This document shows positions 43,326 through 54,494 of a stretch of DNA of 64,000 nt, one piece after another (the stretch's first letter is position 1; every line of letters starts with the position of its first letter). The position numbers and the translations under genes were made by a program. The notes beneath the pieces were generated by a model. That model was not told where the DNA came from. It did not search any database and saw only the letters and a program-made list of their open reading frames with translations. This stretch comes from Macrothele yani (taxonomy: Eukaryota; Arthropoda; Arachnida; Araneae; Macrothelidae), in NCBI GenBank assembly GCA_039090855.1, contig CM077005.1:18577921-18641920 (forward strand), given 5' to 3'.

Positions 43326-44255
43326 CTGGCGGAGTACATGCACTCCATCACATCTGAGTCAGCAGTGTTGACTTCCTGGAATATCCTCTTCACGTGGAAG
43401 CAGACGCCAGATGGGGAAGGTCTGCAGACAAGGGACACGTTGGCTGCTGCTGCTGCTTCTTCTTCGGAGAATGTTTTCAGTCTTTAATTAATTCGGGGTT
43501 ATTCCGGCTTCTCTAACGAGAACAGGAGCTGAAATTTGCCATTGTCGGAATCTAGTAGTCATACTCTATCGCAATTAATTTCGGCGGAAGTGCTCTCAAA
43601 AATAATTACCGCGAGATCCCCGTTTTGTTACAGGGGTAACACGAATGCTTATTGCGAAAGAGAAAAAGGTTAAAAGGTAAACTGAATGGGAATACCTGAG
43701 GAACATAACTGCGCGAAAATTATTCAAGGAAGATATGGTCGTTCTCTACGCCTCTGGTATACGGTCTTTCGTAATAAGATTAGCGGAAAGATATACACAA
43801 CAAACCTTCAGTAGATTTGAGATCACCTGTTACAAAATGTTCTTTCGTAATAAATTAAGTAGAAATCTTACAGATATAGGAGTGAAATAAATGCTAATTT
43901 TTCACTTCTATGTGAAATATTTGTTTCGCAAATCATTCCGGAGAATTCTGTGAGCAGCAACAAGTTTTTAAATGTTTTATTCAGTTATGAGAAAAAACTA
44001 CTGCATGTGTTTATCATAATGTAAAAGGCACAGCGTGAACTGGAGGACAAGGGGTGCAATTTCGTCTAATAGTTTTAACTTCTGCACGAAATTAAATTAC
44101 GAACACTCTCAAATATTGCTTTGTTTTAAACTAACACGAGTATCAGCTGCTTTAGTTAAAATTATGTTGGGGAAAACAAAACAAAACAAACAACCACAAA
44201 ACTTTTCTGCCATTGTCCAAATTACTTACATGCCAAAATGAACACTTTGCAGCAT

Positions 44256-44292
<37 letters not shown>

Positions 44293-44517
44293 AGAAAGAA
44301 AAAGAGAGAGAGACAGAGAGAGAACTTACTCTATTTTCCATAACACTTCGGTCCCACCTCATGCTTGGATGAGGGTGTAAGGAGTTAATGGAAAATAAAC
44401 CTAAACAAGGAAGAATTTAACACTCCCCTGAATATTTTTATTTTTTTTAATTCTGAAAATACGTGGAGAAGGCAATTTGTGGCAGTGATCAGGTGCCACA
44501 GAATTAAACTAGAATTC

Positions 44518-44557
44518 AATTACGTTGAAAATTCGTCGTTGAATTTTCAACGTAATT
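44518..44557. other. Perfect 17-bp hairpin, 6-nt loop
   Basis: Stem aattacgttgaaaattc, loop gtcgtt, exact complement. Same dimensions as the hairpin at 16850-16889 but different sequence. Confidence 0.8.
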
Positions 44558-45195
44558 TTTTTTTTCTTCATTAAAAACTTTCGCACCAGAAAAAATAAAT
44601 AGAACTTGTTATTTCCAGCTGGAATTTTTCTTTTGTGATATGCATAAGACGCAGTTTTGGAGAATATTTGCAATTTTGTAATTTGTCCTACCCAAAGCAT
44701 TTCTATAATTCTCCGTCCAATCTTGTAGCGATTTTGGGGATAGTGGAGGAAGGGTTGTAGCAGTCCTTTGGGTGCATCTAAGATGATAGGACCTCACCCT
44801 AATTTCATCCCACTGCCTTCAGAAAGCGAATGCAATTCGCGCCATTGATCAAGCAACACCAACCATGCAATATTCGGGACTTGAAGCAGGCCCATCCCGG
44901 GCTATTGGTAAGAAGCCGCTGCTCGTCCTCCGGCCCGGCTTCTGTGTAACACCCCCCCCCCCTCCCCAAAATAGTTTCTGAAGCTTGTCCACCACCTAAA
45001 GAAGGGCAAATAATTCTGGGAGGGGGATTGACGGTCCAGTATCTTAACAGTTCGAGGGGTGGTGAAAGAAAAAGGTAGATTTTCTACTTTTGCTTCAGAA
45101 ACAATGGCGAAGTGAACCAGATAATTGCTATCATCTCTGCTTCTTTTACTCCTCTCCCCTTACGAAATAGTGTGTATGTAGTGCTAATCATGATT

Positions 45196-45388
45196 GTTTT
45201 TTCTTGAGGGTTTAACGACTACCGTGAGCAACTTAATGGGCTATAAGCAATCGCCCATTCTTCAATTAGGGCCACGGGTTCCAGGGAAGGGAGAGAGCCA
45301 GTGCCATAAGACATCCGTGCCTCACCGAATTCAAAATCTCGGAAGAATGGTCAGAAGTCATCGCTACGACTGCGCCACCAGTGAGGCC
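45196..45388 (-). mobile_element. SINE family 1, decayed
   Basis: Minus strand, recognisable 3' end (gggtttaacgactaccgtga), body and a damaged head. Confidence 0.8.
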
Positions 45389-45390
45389 GT

Positions 45391-45548
45391 GCTTTCACAG
45401 AAAGTCAACAAAATTAATCAAAATACACTGAGTGAGAAATTACGAATTTATACCATCTCTGTCATATTTTATTTTTTCACAGAAAGTCAACAAAATTAAT
45501 CAAAATACACTGAGTGAGAAATTACGTATTTATACCATCTCTGTCATT
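45391..45548. repeat. Direct duplication of ~75 bp
   Basis: 'cacagaaagtcaacaaaatt' through 'ataccatctctgtca' occurs twice in tandem with one base different. Recent local duplication. Confidence 0.9.
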
Positions 45549-45550
45549 TT

Positions 45551-46479
45551 TTTTTTTTTTTTAATAGCAATGGTCTTTTGAGGTGAGAAATCACTACATA
45601 TGGGAATGTTACAGGGCTCTTCGCTCGGCTTTCTTTCAGAAAGTGCCCATGCGAGTGAATTCGCCTGGCCACTTCGCTTATAAAGAAATTAAACATTTCC
45701 AGGCTCTTAACTGTAAAATGAAAAGTCGCTCCCCTATGGTCGTGCTCTTGTTGTAAAGTATGTTTAATTTCAGGTTTTGCTGGGTTTTTTTTTTTTTTTT
45801 TTGGTTTTTTTTTATAACATATCAAGTTTCAGAATGTGTGAAAGTTGGTGTTGCTCTGAAACCTATTCTGGTTTCTTAATCAGACGATACAACTTCCAGC
45901 ATTCACTGTTCCCATTTTTGTTTTAAATAAGAACCTATTTGTTGGCTTCGACGCCTTTTTCAATTTCCTTCATATTAAATTCATCCATGTTAACAAATGA
46001 GGCATTAATTCCGACACGACATGCAATGGAATTGATGTTAGCTCGTTAAACAAAAACCTCTGAATGCTCAATGCAAAAGATGCAATGTGAAAAGTAACTC
46101 TCAGTCTTACAATGTGACACGCGGGGTGTGAGAGAGTGAATCATCAGACAGTCTCGCTGAAACAAACGCAAAGAAAGTATCGTTTTATGATTCGGTATCG
46201 TCAGTCGGTGGAAATATTACTTGCTTAAAGAAAGAGATGGCAATATTTTTCTACGACAAATCATTTTTCATTCCGCTGGCAGCAGCATCGAGCACAAAAT
46301 TCCACAATGAGTATTTTTCTTTTAAAAAATAAAACGGGAATGAAACCGGGTCGAAATCGGGACAGGAACACCTTTACCCGGCCCGTTTGAACGCAAGAAA
46401 TTGCCGATCGGTTGACCCATGACCCTTTTTCATCTCTGATTCTCTACAAAAACGATGGAGAACATTATCCTCTTTAGAT
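45551..46479. other. Unassigned DNA
   Basis: Nothing recognised; T runs near 45785-45810. Confidence 0.35.
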
Positions 46480-46700
46480 AATGCACAGCTTTCCCGCTGG
46501 GGGTCGTAAAGGTCACAACCTTTTTCTCGCTATGTCTGCTTCTGGGAGATGTATTTGAAAAGTTATTTTTCCTTAGCATAACTTTTGCCATGAATAATAC
46601 TTTTCGCATATTTTCACCTTATTCATTATGCAAAATTCTTCCGCTAGGGGCTTAGAGTTTCCTTCTATATTTCTTCTTTTAACTGTTCGATTGAACTTTG
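46480..46700. repeat. Copy of the 'gctaggggg cgtaa' repeat
   Basis: Two diverged units with cccgctgggggtcgtaaa (about 46494) and ccgctaggggcttagag (about 46641), matching the array at 2869-3540. Confidence 0.5.
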
Positions 46701-47038
46701 AACTTCCTTCTACTATGAGAAACTTTTTGTGCACCATTTGTTACTTTGGTATGATACTTTTTAGCCAATGCTGGAAGTGAGTATCTGTTTCTATTTTTGG
46801 ATGCTTTATCGATAGTAGAAATCCGGTTGATTTTTTTTTCCCAACCAGTTCCATTGACAATGAATAACTCTGAAACATTTTATTCGCGTCAGAAATTATT
46901 CGAAAAGCCGTGCTCATTACAGCCGAAAATTCGGTGTCAGCTTTCTTGTTTTACAGGGCCCGATTACGAAGATTTACAGGGGCTATAGCCTCGGGGCCCA
47001 CCATGACCAAGGACCCAGGAGATATGCCTGGACAAACA

Positions 47039-47079
<41 letters not shown>

Positions 47080-48531
47080 TAAATAGTTTTACTTTTGTCT
47101 CGTATGATTTCCGCTTGGTCAGAAACAGGGGCTGAGAGACAAACAGATATCAAAGCAATGACTTACAAAAGTTTTCATGTCGCTGTGTACAGCGGGATTG
47201 CAAAGAGTTTCAGCTTTTTCACTATCATCCACACTCACACACACCTCACAATTTGCACTTGGAACCGTTAATGGTCGAAGTTCCCTGTGGCTTCACATTG
47301 CATAACAAAAAAAGATGCACCAAGAAGTATACAATGCTAAATCATTAGAAAATCCAAGACAAAATCTAAAAATCTTAAGCTTTAACTCTCCCGAATATCT
47401 ATGAACGCACCCCTGTAGGTTTTGGGGCCATCTCCCTTAATATTTAGTCTCATTGTGTACGTTTATAGCTGAATATTTGGAGAAATTAATTTAAAAAAAT
47501 TAAGAAAACGAAGGAAAATATTGTAATAATAAAAAAAAAACCCATCCACACGTAGACTTCAATCTGAAATTTCTATCATCCTTCAATAAAACATTAAACA
47601 GTCCTCGCTGAAGGGGCAATATTTCAAGCACTGACAACTCGGACTACCTCAATAAAAACCCAATTCCACACAGTAGAAATGTTTGCACTGCAATACATCA
47701 TCATATTTTGGAAGCTGGTATTCAGCTTTATTTCAGTCCTCTGGATGCCGACTTTCCATGTATCCGGTCAACTCTCAGTGTACCTAACGTGACGTTAGTG
47801 CTTCCAATACAAAATATTTGCCCCCTAATTTTTAACAATAGCAAATTATTAGAAATTGTTACCACAAAAAGGATTTTTCTTCCTAGCGGTGGGTGATTTA
47901 CGTTCTGTAATAAAAAGACAAAAAAATCGAGGCACCTCAAGCTGGCATCCAAACGATTAGTTAATTTTTCTTTACTACTATGTGCTAATATGAATAATCT
48001 AAAGGGACCGAAACCAAATCGCAGGGGAATCGCAGAAAAAACCATAAGTTTTCAAATAACATAGTAATGATTCCCTGATAATCAGAAACACGCGTGTAGT
48101 AAGGCGAGGACATTTTTACCACTCCTAATGTTGGGGGGGGGGGTTCTCCAGCTTCTCCAGCAGAGCATTATCTTACTAGCATCCTCAATATTTACACCAC
48201 CCCATGGTGAAATCCGTGGTGTATTACTGAATTAAAGCAAAGGTATGACATTTTTACATTTTTAATCACTTGTATGTGTAGATTTCTTGGAATTCGCATT
48301 TGCGATATACGATCATACGAAATTTTTTATATGTATTAATGTACATATAAATAACAAAATTGTGATTATATGTATGTAATCAGTCAACAAGTTTCATCCC
48401 CCAACAAAATTTGTGATCCCCCCCCACCGGGAAAAACTCTCTGAATGCAACGCTGCTTATTATAAAAACTTTGCAGATGATTTATTAGTTTGAAGAATGC
48501 ACTACGTATTGATTACAAGCATATTGCTACA
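46701..48531. other. Unassigned DNA
   Basis: A (ga)n microsatellite at 47041-47073, possible hAT-like 'cagggcccgattacg' near 46955, and a G run near 48134. No gene recognised. Confidence 0.4.
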
Positions 48532-48819
48532 GTTTTATTGGGTCTGGTTCACTTCGTCCACAACTCATTTCGTCGACAGGTACATTTAGTCGACACTCAA
48601 TTCGTTGGCACTATGTATATGCAAACAGTGGATTCCTAAAAAACCGAAACAAAAGTTCAGAACCACCAAATTTGGTACACTATCTCATGGTGCTGTCTTA
48701 GACTGTACACGGTTTTTGGAACGGGTCGGGGCCCGGGGTCAAGGGGGCCCCAAACAACATTTTCGTAAAATCTACAGTTTTCAATTTAGAACCGCCAAAT
48801 TTGATATACTATCTCATGG

Positions 48820-49307
48820 TATAACGAAGTGAATTTCTCCGTCATTTTTATCCGCGCCAGGATTCGAACCCGGGTCCACTCCTTCCGGAATAAGTTGCTC
48901 TACCAATTAAGCTACGCGGACATTGATTCTAATTGCTATCTGCCTTTATGTCGTGTGCGTCCTTCTGGCAGGTACGTCACATCTCCTGGTACGTTACATC
49001 ATCTCCCCCTTATTTTTCTTTTTTTTTCGAAGTGCTGCTCATATTTTTCTTATCTCGCGGTGTGGAAATAACATCACACCAATGCGAGATTTTGAACGGT
49101 CGGGTCATCCGGGTAGTTCGGGCGCCATTATAACGAAGTGAATTTCTCCGTCATTTTTATCCGCGCCAGGATTCGAACCCGGGTCCACTCATTCCGGAAT
49201 AAGTTGCTCTACCAATTAAGCTACGCGGACATTGATTCTAATTGCTATCTGCCTTTATGTCGTGTGCGTCCTTCTGGCAGGTACGTCACATCTCCTGGTA
49301 CGTTACA
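48820..49307 (-). mobile_element. Complete young TRIM with tRNA-bearing LTRs (type A)
   Basis: 488 bp on the minus strand, 4-bp duplication atgg (48816-48819 and 49308-49311). 5' LTR 49129-49307 and 3' LTR 48820-48998 are 179 bp each and differ at one base (ctccttcc/ctcattcc). One base after the 5' LTR is the primer site TGGCGCCCGAAC (49127 down to 49116), then a 130-bp interior without ORF, ending in an A/G-rich polypurine tract (aagggggagatga) against the 3' LTR. Such an element must borrow all proteins. The near-identical LTRs point to recent movement. Confidence 0.92.
49160..49230 (-). ncRNA. tRNA-like sequence inside TRIM LTR
   Basis: Minus strand: GTCCGCG pairs with CGCGGAT; A box TAGCTTAATTGGTAGAG; B box GGTTCGAATCC; anticodon arm has a 6-nt loop. 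The other LTR holds the same at 48851-48921. Confidence 0.75.
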
Positions 49308-49802
49308 ATGGTACTCTAACTTAGACCATACAAGGTTTTTGGAAGGGGTCGGAGCCCGGGGTAAAGTGAGCCCCATACAAAATTTTCTCAAAAATTTCCA
49401 TTTTGTACTTAAAACTGCAACACAATTCTGCATTCCAATACCTATCTGCGGTCTAAATTAGAGTACCATGAGATAGTATACCAAATTTGGTGGTTCTAAA
49501 TTGAAAACTGCAGGTTTTACGGAAAATGTTGTATGGGGGCCTCTTGAACTCCGGGCCCTGACCTCTTCCAAACGCCATGTACGGTCTAAGTTACAGTACC
49601 ATGAGATAGTATACCAAATTTAGTGGTTCTAAATTGAAAACTGTAGATTTTACGAAAATGTTGTATGGGGCCTCCTTGACCCCGGGCCTCGACCCGTTCC
49701 AAAAACCGTGAACGGTCTAAAGAGAGTAACATGAGATAGTATACCAAATTTGGTGGTTTTGAACTTTTTTTTTCTGATTTTTAGAAATCCACTGTTTGCA
49801 TA

Positions 49803-51013
49803 CACTGAAGAGCAATTGAATTAGAGATACCTGTCTAGTAACGTGTAGCACTACCTTTCGCCCTGATGACGGCGGCGATTCGTCTCGGCATGGACTCGAC
49901 AAGACACCGGAAGCGTTGGGAAGCCATACGGATCCACGACCCCTGAACAAGCTTCCACAGTTCACGAAGATTTTATGGAGGGGGAGTCAGAGCCTCGAAC
50001 AACTCTCTCGATGGCATCCCAGATGTGCTCGATGGGATTGAAGTCAGGTGACCTAGCTGGCCAAGGAAGCGAGGTCACGTCGGTGGAGTGTTCATCCAAC
50101 CATTCGGATACAATTCGGGAGCTGCATTGTCTTGTTGCAGGATGAGGTCCCCAGTGGGATGTTGAAGACGCACAAACGGGAGCAAATGGTCGTCCAGGAT
50201 ATCCCGGTAACGTTGACCTGTGAGGGACGATATCACACGTACCAGGGGTCCCATTTCAGTCCACGTAAATAGTCCCCAGACGAGAATGCCACCCCCACTA
50301 GCTTGAAGAGTACCCTGCTGGCAAGAAGGATCCATCGCTTCATGTGGTTTGCGCCGTACTCGTCTCCTGCCATCCGCATGTACCAACGTAAATCTCGACT
50401 CATCAGTCCAGGCAACATTTTCCCACATGTCTAATGTCTAGTGGCGATATTCCCGCGCCCATGCTAATCTTTACACCCTGTGATGTGCGATCAGCAGCGG
50501 TACCCTCGTGGGACGATGGCTTCTGTACCCCATAGCGAGGAGATGGTTCTGGATGGTGTGGCTGCTTACACGTTTTTGTGCACCAGCGTTAAATTGCCGA
50601 GTGATTTCTTGCACTGTAGCCCGTCGATCCGCTGTTACAATGCGAGCTAGCCGACGATGACTTCGCTCATCCACACGCTGTTGTCCACGGCAGTTGACCC
50701 TTGTAGGGATGGTTTTATAGGATTCGATGTACTTACGGTGCACCTGTGGCACAGTGACTCGTGAAAATACCAGTGCCTGCACGACTTCCGAGATGGAGTG
50801 GCCCATTCGTCGGGCCCCGACAATTTGTCCACGAGCAAATGCGCTTAGATCCTTCGTCTTACCCATACTGCGTCCGACTCTTACTGATTCCCGTCGCATC
50901 ACTCGTTATATTGTCGGATCGCTGCATACGTCATGTCGTTTTCGTTTACAGGGCCGTCCACAGGGCCACATTTGCATAACGCCAGCTGTCTCTAATTCAA
51001 TTGGTCTTCAGTG
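49803..51013 (-). mobile_element. Tc1-like transposon, sister of copy A (1,211 bp)
   Basis: Ends cactgaagagcaattgaatt and matching right end, TA at 49801-49802 and 51014-51015. Inserted in the right arm of the foldback element. Confidence 0.93.
49835..50902 (-). pseudogene. Tc1-like transposase, sister of copy A
   Basis: HTH and linker as in copy A (LSAFARGQIVGARRMG, GQQRVDERSHRRL). Stops after LIAHHRV and in the REYRH*TLDMW stretch. First Asp in WTDESRF kept; after QQDNA a ~10-bp deletion removes the CH part and shifts frame. Unlike copy A, the third motif keeps its glutamate (NPIEHIWDAIER). Confidence 0.9.
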
Positions 51014-51097
51014 TATATAGTGTCGACGAATTGAGGGTTGATGAAATGAGTTGTCGACGAAGTGATTGTCGACGAAATGAACGAGACCGGTTTTATT

Positions 51098-52251
51098 TTA
51101 ACGGATTTCATAATGATTCCCTGTCATAATTCTTTGACTCAGATGTCTTAGCCTTAGGGCCCACTCTAATGTCTTAATCTAAAAGGGCTCACTAAAGCCT
51201 TAATCCGGCCCTGATTGTTTGGTATTGTGCTTACGTAACAGTCCACTAGAATTCATGTTAAATTGTCAAAACTAACAATACTTAAAGAGCAGTACGTCAA
51301 GCGCATTAATAGATAAACAAACTGTGGTTATGTTTCAGAATTTGATAGCAGCAAGTGATTTCTACAAACGTGGATAGACAAAATAAAGCACAGCAAGTCT
51401 CAACAATATTCCCCGTTCGTCAACAAATGAAAGCGAACGAGGAAACTGTTAAACTTAGCTTTTAGATAGGAGTGTGCTGGAATAAAAATTTCGAGGTTTT
51501 TTTTCTTATTTTCACTATTTTCGTTCCCAATATTCGGTCTGTTTTTCAAAATTAGGTTTACGGGAAAGAAAGAAAAAAAAGTGATATTTAGTCATCATGG
51601 AGCATAATTTTCGTAGGACTGAGAAAAGGCAACCCACACGAACGGTTCCTGCTTTTACTATCCAAGCTTACCAAAACAACACTCAGGTACATTCTGTTTT
51701 ATGTCTTCCTACTTTTTTTTTCTCTGACTTCTTGCCTTTCGCCACAGTAGTTATTTATATACAATCTTAGTCTACAATGATGGCGGAAAGAAAAAAGCAT
51801 GATTATATAAACCGAATTTTTTTAATACCATTGAAGTAATGTTTTTGACCTGTTTCTGCACAGAGCGCTGTAAGAATCCTGAATGGCGTATGGCACCGGC
51901 TCTCTCACTTTCTTGGAAGCATAGGTCTTTGATTGAGGAAATGGTGGTCAAGTGTTATGAGGCTCTGGGTTCTGTCCATTCGCCCAAGACGGGTCAGGGA
52001 TCGAATCCAGAAAGAGGCAGTGCTGCCTCACTTCCCTAAAATGGTAAAAAAAAATGGCAGCCATTAGTCTCGTTATCATTGAATATCCCTCTTCCCCAAA
52101 TATGACTACTAGTTCTCAGTATCGCTGAATTCGTCTTTCTCAACATATAGGCAAATAGTTTCTATTATTAGCACGTTTCCAGTATCTCTAAACTCTCTTT
52201 CCATAAAATAATAATAACAATCGTTCTTAGTGACCGGTTCAGATCGTTCAT
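51098..52251. other. Unassigned DNA
   Basis: 'cagggccggattaaggc' (minus, about 51195-51213) resembles a hAT end. A weak SINE-like patch lies near 51960-52050. No gene recognised. Confidence 0.35.
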
Positions 52252-52448
52252 GCTGCTCCGGTTGTCAAGTGGTCAGAGGCCTAGGTTTCCAGTAAGGCGC
52301 CAGAGCTAGGCCTGGGTTTGAGTTCCGATAAGGCATGAGTAGTGTCTGGCTCTCTTCCTTTCGTGGAACCAGTGGACCCAAATTACAGAAGGACGGCAGG
52401 TTAAAGCCCTTGGAATTTGCTCACTGTGGTGGATAACCACGAAACAAA
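52252..52448 (+). mobile_element. SINE family 1, old
   Basis: Diverged head (ctccggttgtcaagtggtca), B-box-like GTTTGAGTTCC, body cgtggaaccagtggaccc and the tgctcactgtggtgg 3' end. Confidence 0.7.
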
Positions 52449-52700
52449 ATGGGAAAGAAACTAAAATTCCTTTCCCATGCAATATTCAGCCGCGGACGAG
52501 GCCACCTGTGGCCTCCAGGCAAATCTTGTGAGTAACACCGCTATGCCAAACTTTGTGACATTTTTGCAAATCATAGCATTGTTTTTCCCCTTTTTTTCTT
52601 CTTTTTTTTTTTTTTTTGGGACTGTAAGACAAATTGAAAATCATTGTTGCTATTCAGTGGCGTACCCACGAATTCTTGTTGGAGGGGGCTGTATATACGT

Positions 52701-52863
52701 TATAACGAAGTAAATTTCTCCGTCATTTTTGTCCACGTCAGGGCTCGAACCCGGGTCCCCTCATTCAGGAATAAGTCGCTTTACCAATTGAGCTACGCGG
52801 ACGTTCGTTATCGCTGCTATCTGCCTTTATGTCGTGTGCGTCCTGCTGGGCAGGCACGTCACA
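52701..52863 (-). repeat. Solo tRNA-bearing LTR (type A, short form)
   Basis: Minus strand TGTGACG...CGTTATA, 163 bp, flanked by acgt at 52697-52700 and 52864-52867. The tRNA-like part is at 52731-52802. This copy shows that the short LTR form has its own start, as in 16444-16606. Confidence 0.85.
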
Positions 52864-52929
52864 ACGTAAATATAGTAAACGTGCACAATGTGTGTAGATA
52901 TATATATAGTGTACGCCTATAGTTTGTAT

Positions 52930-53535
52930 ACGGTTGTGACGTACGTCGCTTTTAATCTTTTTGGGGCTTTGGAAAGAAGACACCATGTAATAGAAGACAC
53001 TATGTCAGACACTATGTAATTTTTTGAACATGTAAAATAATATTTTTGAATGTTTGTAAAATAATATTTTTGAATGTTTAATTTGTGACGTACGTAGCTC
53101 TTTATCTCTTTGGGGTTTTGGGAAGAAGACACTATGTAATTTTTTGAACATGCAAAATAATATTTTTGAATGTTTAATTTGTGACGTACGTAGCTCTTTA
53201 TCTCTTTGGGGTTTTGGGAAGAAGACACCATGTAATAGAAGACACTATGTAATTTTTTGAACATGCAAAATAATATTTTTGAATGTTTAATTTGTGACGT
53301 ACGTCGCTCTTAATCTCTTTGGTGCTTTGGGAAGAAGACACTACGTAATAGAAGACAGTATGCCACACACTATGTAATTCTTTGAATATGTAAAATAAGA
53401 TTTTCGAATGTCTAATTTGTGACGTACGTAATCTCTTTATGGCTGCGAGAAGAAGACACTATGTAATTTTTTGAACACGTAAAATAATATTTTTGAATGT
53501 TTAATTTGTGACGTACGTCGTTCTTAATCTCCTTG
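52930..53535. repeat. ~96-bp tandem repeat, about 6 units
   Basis: Unit contains 'gtgacgtacgtagctcttta', 'gggaagaagacactatgtaa' and 'aaaataatatttttgaatgt'. Some units have a partial internal duplication of 'agaagacactatg'. Confidence 0.92.
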
Positions 53536-53588
53536 AAGGGGGCTTAAGCCCCCAAAGCCCCCTCCGTGGGTGCGCCAATGTTGCTATT

Positions 53589-54494
53589 GATCGTAAGGGT
53601 AATGGTCGTTTAAACACAATGACATCGCAAGAAGTCCAGAAGCTGTGAATTATATAGTAGGCGAGGTTCCAGAATGCCTGTGACACTGAATCCTGGTTAG
53701 CACGTTAGTGGTTCGTCAATATTGTTGCGTAAACAGAAAGCCCTAGTTGAAGACTTGCTTCGTAGTATGAACAAAGAAAGGTTTCCTCACTAAATTGCTA
53801 TCACTGCCATCTAGATGTCTAGTAGGGCCTGGGCGATTGCAGCGTGGCATCACAACGAACAGCTGAAACCTGAAACATCATTGGTTGACTTTGTCCCTTT
53901 GGATAGGTAAGTCAGAGCCAACCATTAAACTGGAAAATTTTAGTCGCTCGTTGTGACGCAGCCGTCTAGGCCTTGCAAATATGTAGGTGGCCCTCTTTCT
54001 ACACAGAACGTGAGCAAATACGTCGAATAACATTGGCACGATTACTAAATACTCTACACCATGACTCGTATGAGTCTAAAATCTCCCTGAGCCGCTTACA
54101 TACAGACCCTCAATACTTGCCGAGCTTTCGCACTTAGTTGGGAGGCTTCGTCTGGCTGTCACAGACAACGCTGAAATGTTCTAAGACCGTTATTCGCTCT
54201 GAGAATGATCCCAAAGGAAGCCTCTCCAGCGGAGTGTGAAAGCTCGGCAAGTACAGTCTTTGTATTTAGATCATTAAAGGATATTTTAGAGTCGTGTGTT
54301 CAATTCGTTTTCATGAGTGCTAAGACAAAAAACAATTCCTTCTCCCCTCTGTCTCTTTTAATGTGATATCAATATTCCCAGTAAAATTTGTCAAAGAAAC
54401 GTTGTGTCGCTGTAGCGAAACAAATCTGCAGAATTTCAAAAAATTAGAAAACGTATGTTGATTTTTGAGAACATCTGTGTTCAGGGTTGTTGCA
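53589..54494. other. Unassigned DNA
   Basis: Nothing recognised apart from short inverted words around 54120 and 54240 (cttgccgagctttc / gaaagctcggcaag). Confidence 0.4.

Larger units (their letters stand above)
42701..45195. other. Unassigned DNA with promoter-like block and microsatellite
   Basis: No gene recognised. Contains an A run near 42765, a (ct)n at 44263-44291, a hairpin at 44518-44557 and a regulatory-looking block at 43200-43330, listed separately. A short plus frame 43275-43487 is not supported as a gene. Confidence 0.4.
48540..51089. mobile_element. Foldback element with 8-bp duplication, hAT-like
   Basis: Duplication gttttatt at 48532-48539 and 51090-51097. Ends gggtctggttcacttcgtc and its inverted partner, followed by short 'gtcgacgaa(a/t)tga' motifs on both arms and a shared block to 'ccactgtttgcata'. 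Inside are several units of 'atgagatagtataccaaatt' / 'ggtggttctaaattgaaaact' in direct and inverted order. It carries a TRIM (48820-49307) in the left arm and a Tc1 (49803-51013) in the right. Own length without guests is about 850 bp. An 8-bp duplication suggests hAT mobilisation. Confidence 0.82.
52655..53580. mobile_element. hAT-type MITE with internal tandem repeats (926 bp)
   Basis: Perfect 8-bp duplication ttgctatt at 52647-52654 and 53581-53588. Ends cagtggcgtacccacg and inverted cattggcgcacccacg. Holds a tRNA-bearing solo LTR (52701-52863) and about six ~96-bp units (52930-53535). No transposase; would need hAT transposase in trans. Confidence 0.93.

Noticed and set aside
48851..48921. 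Functional tRNA genes in the type A LTRs
   Set aside because: The anticodon arm has a 6-nt loop and the segment always sits in the same LTR context, so it is tRNA-derived.
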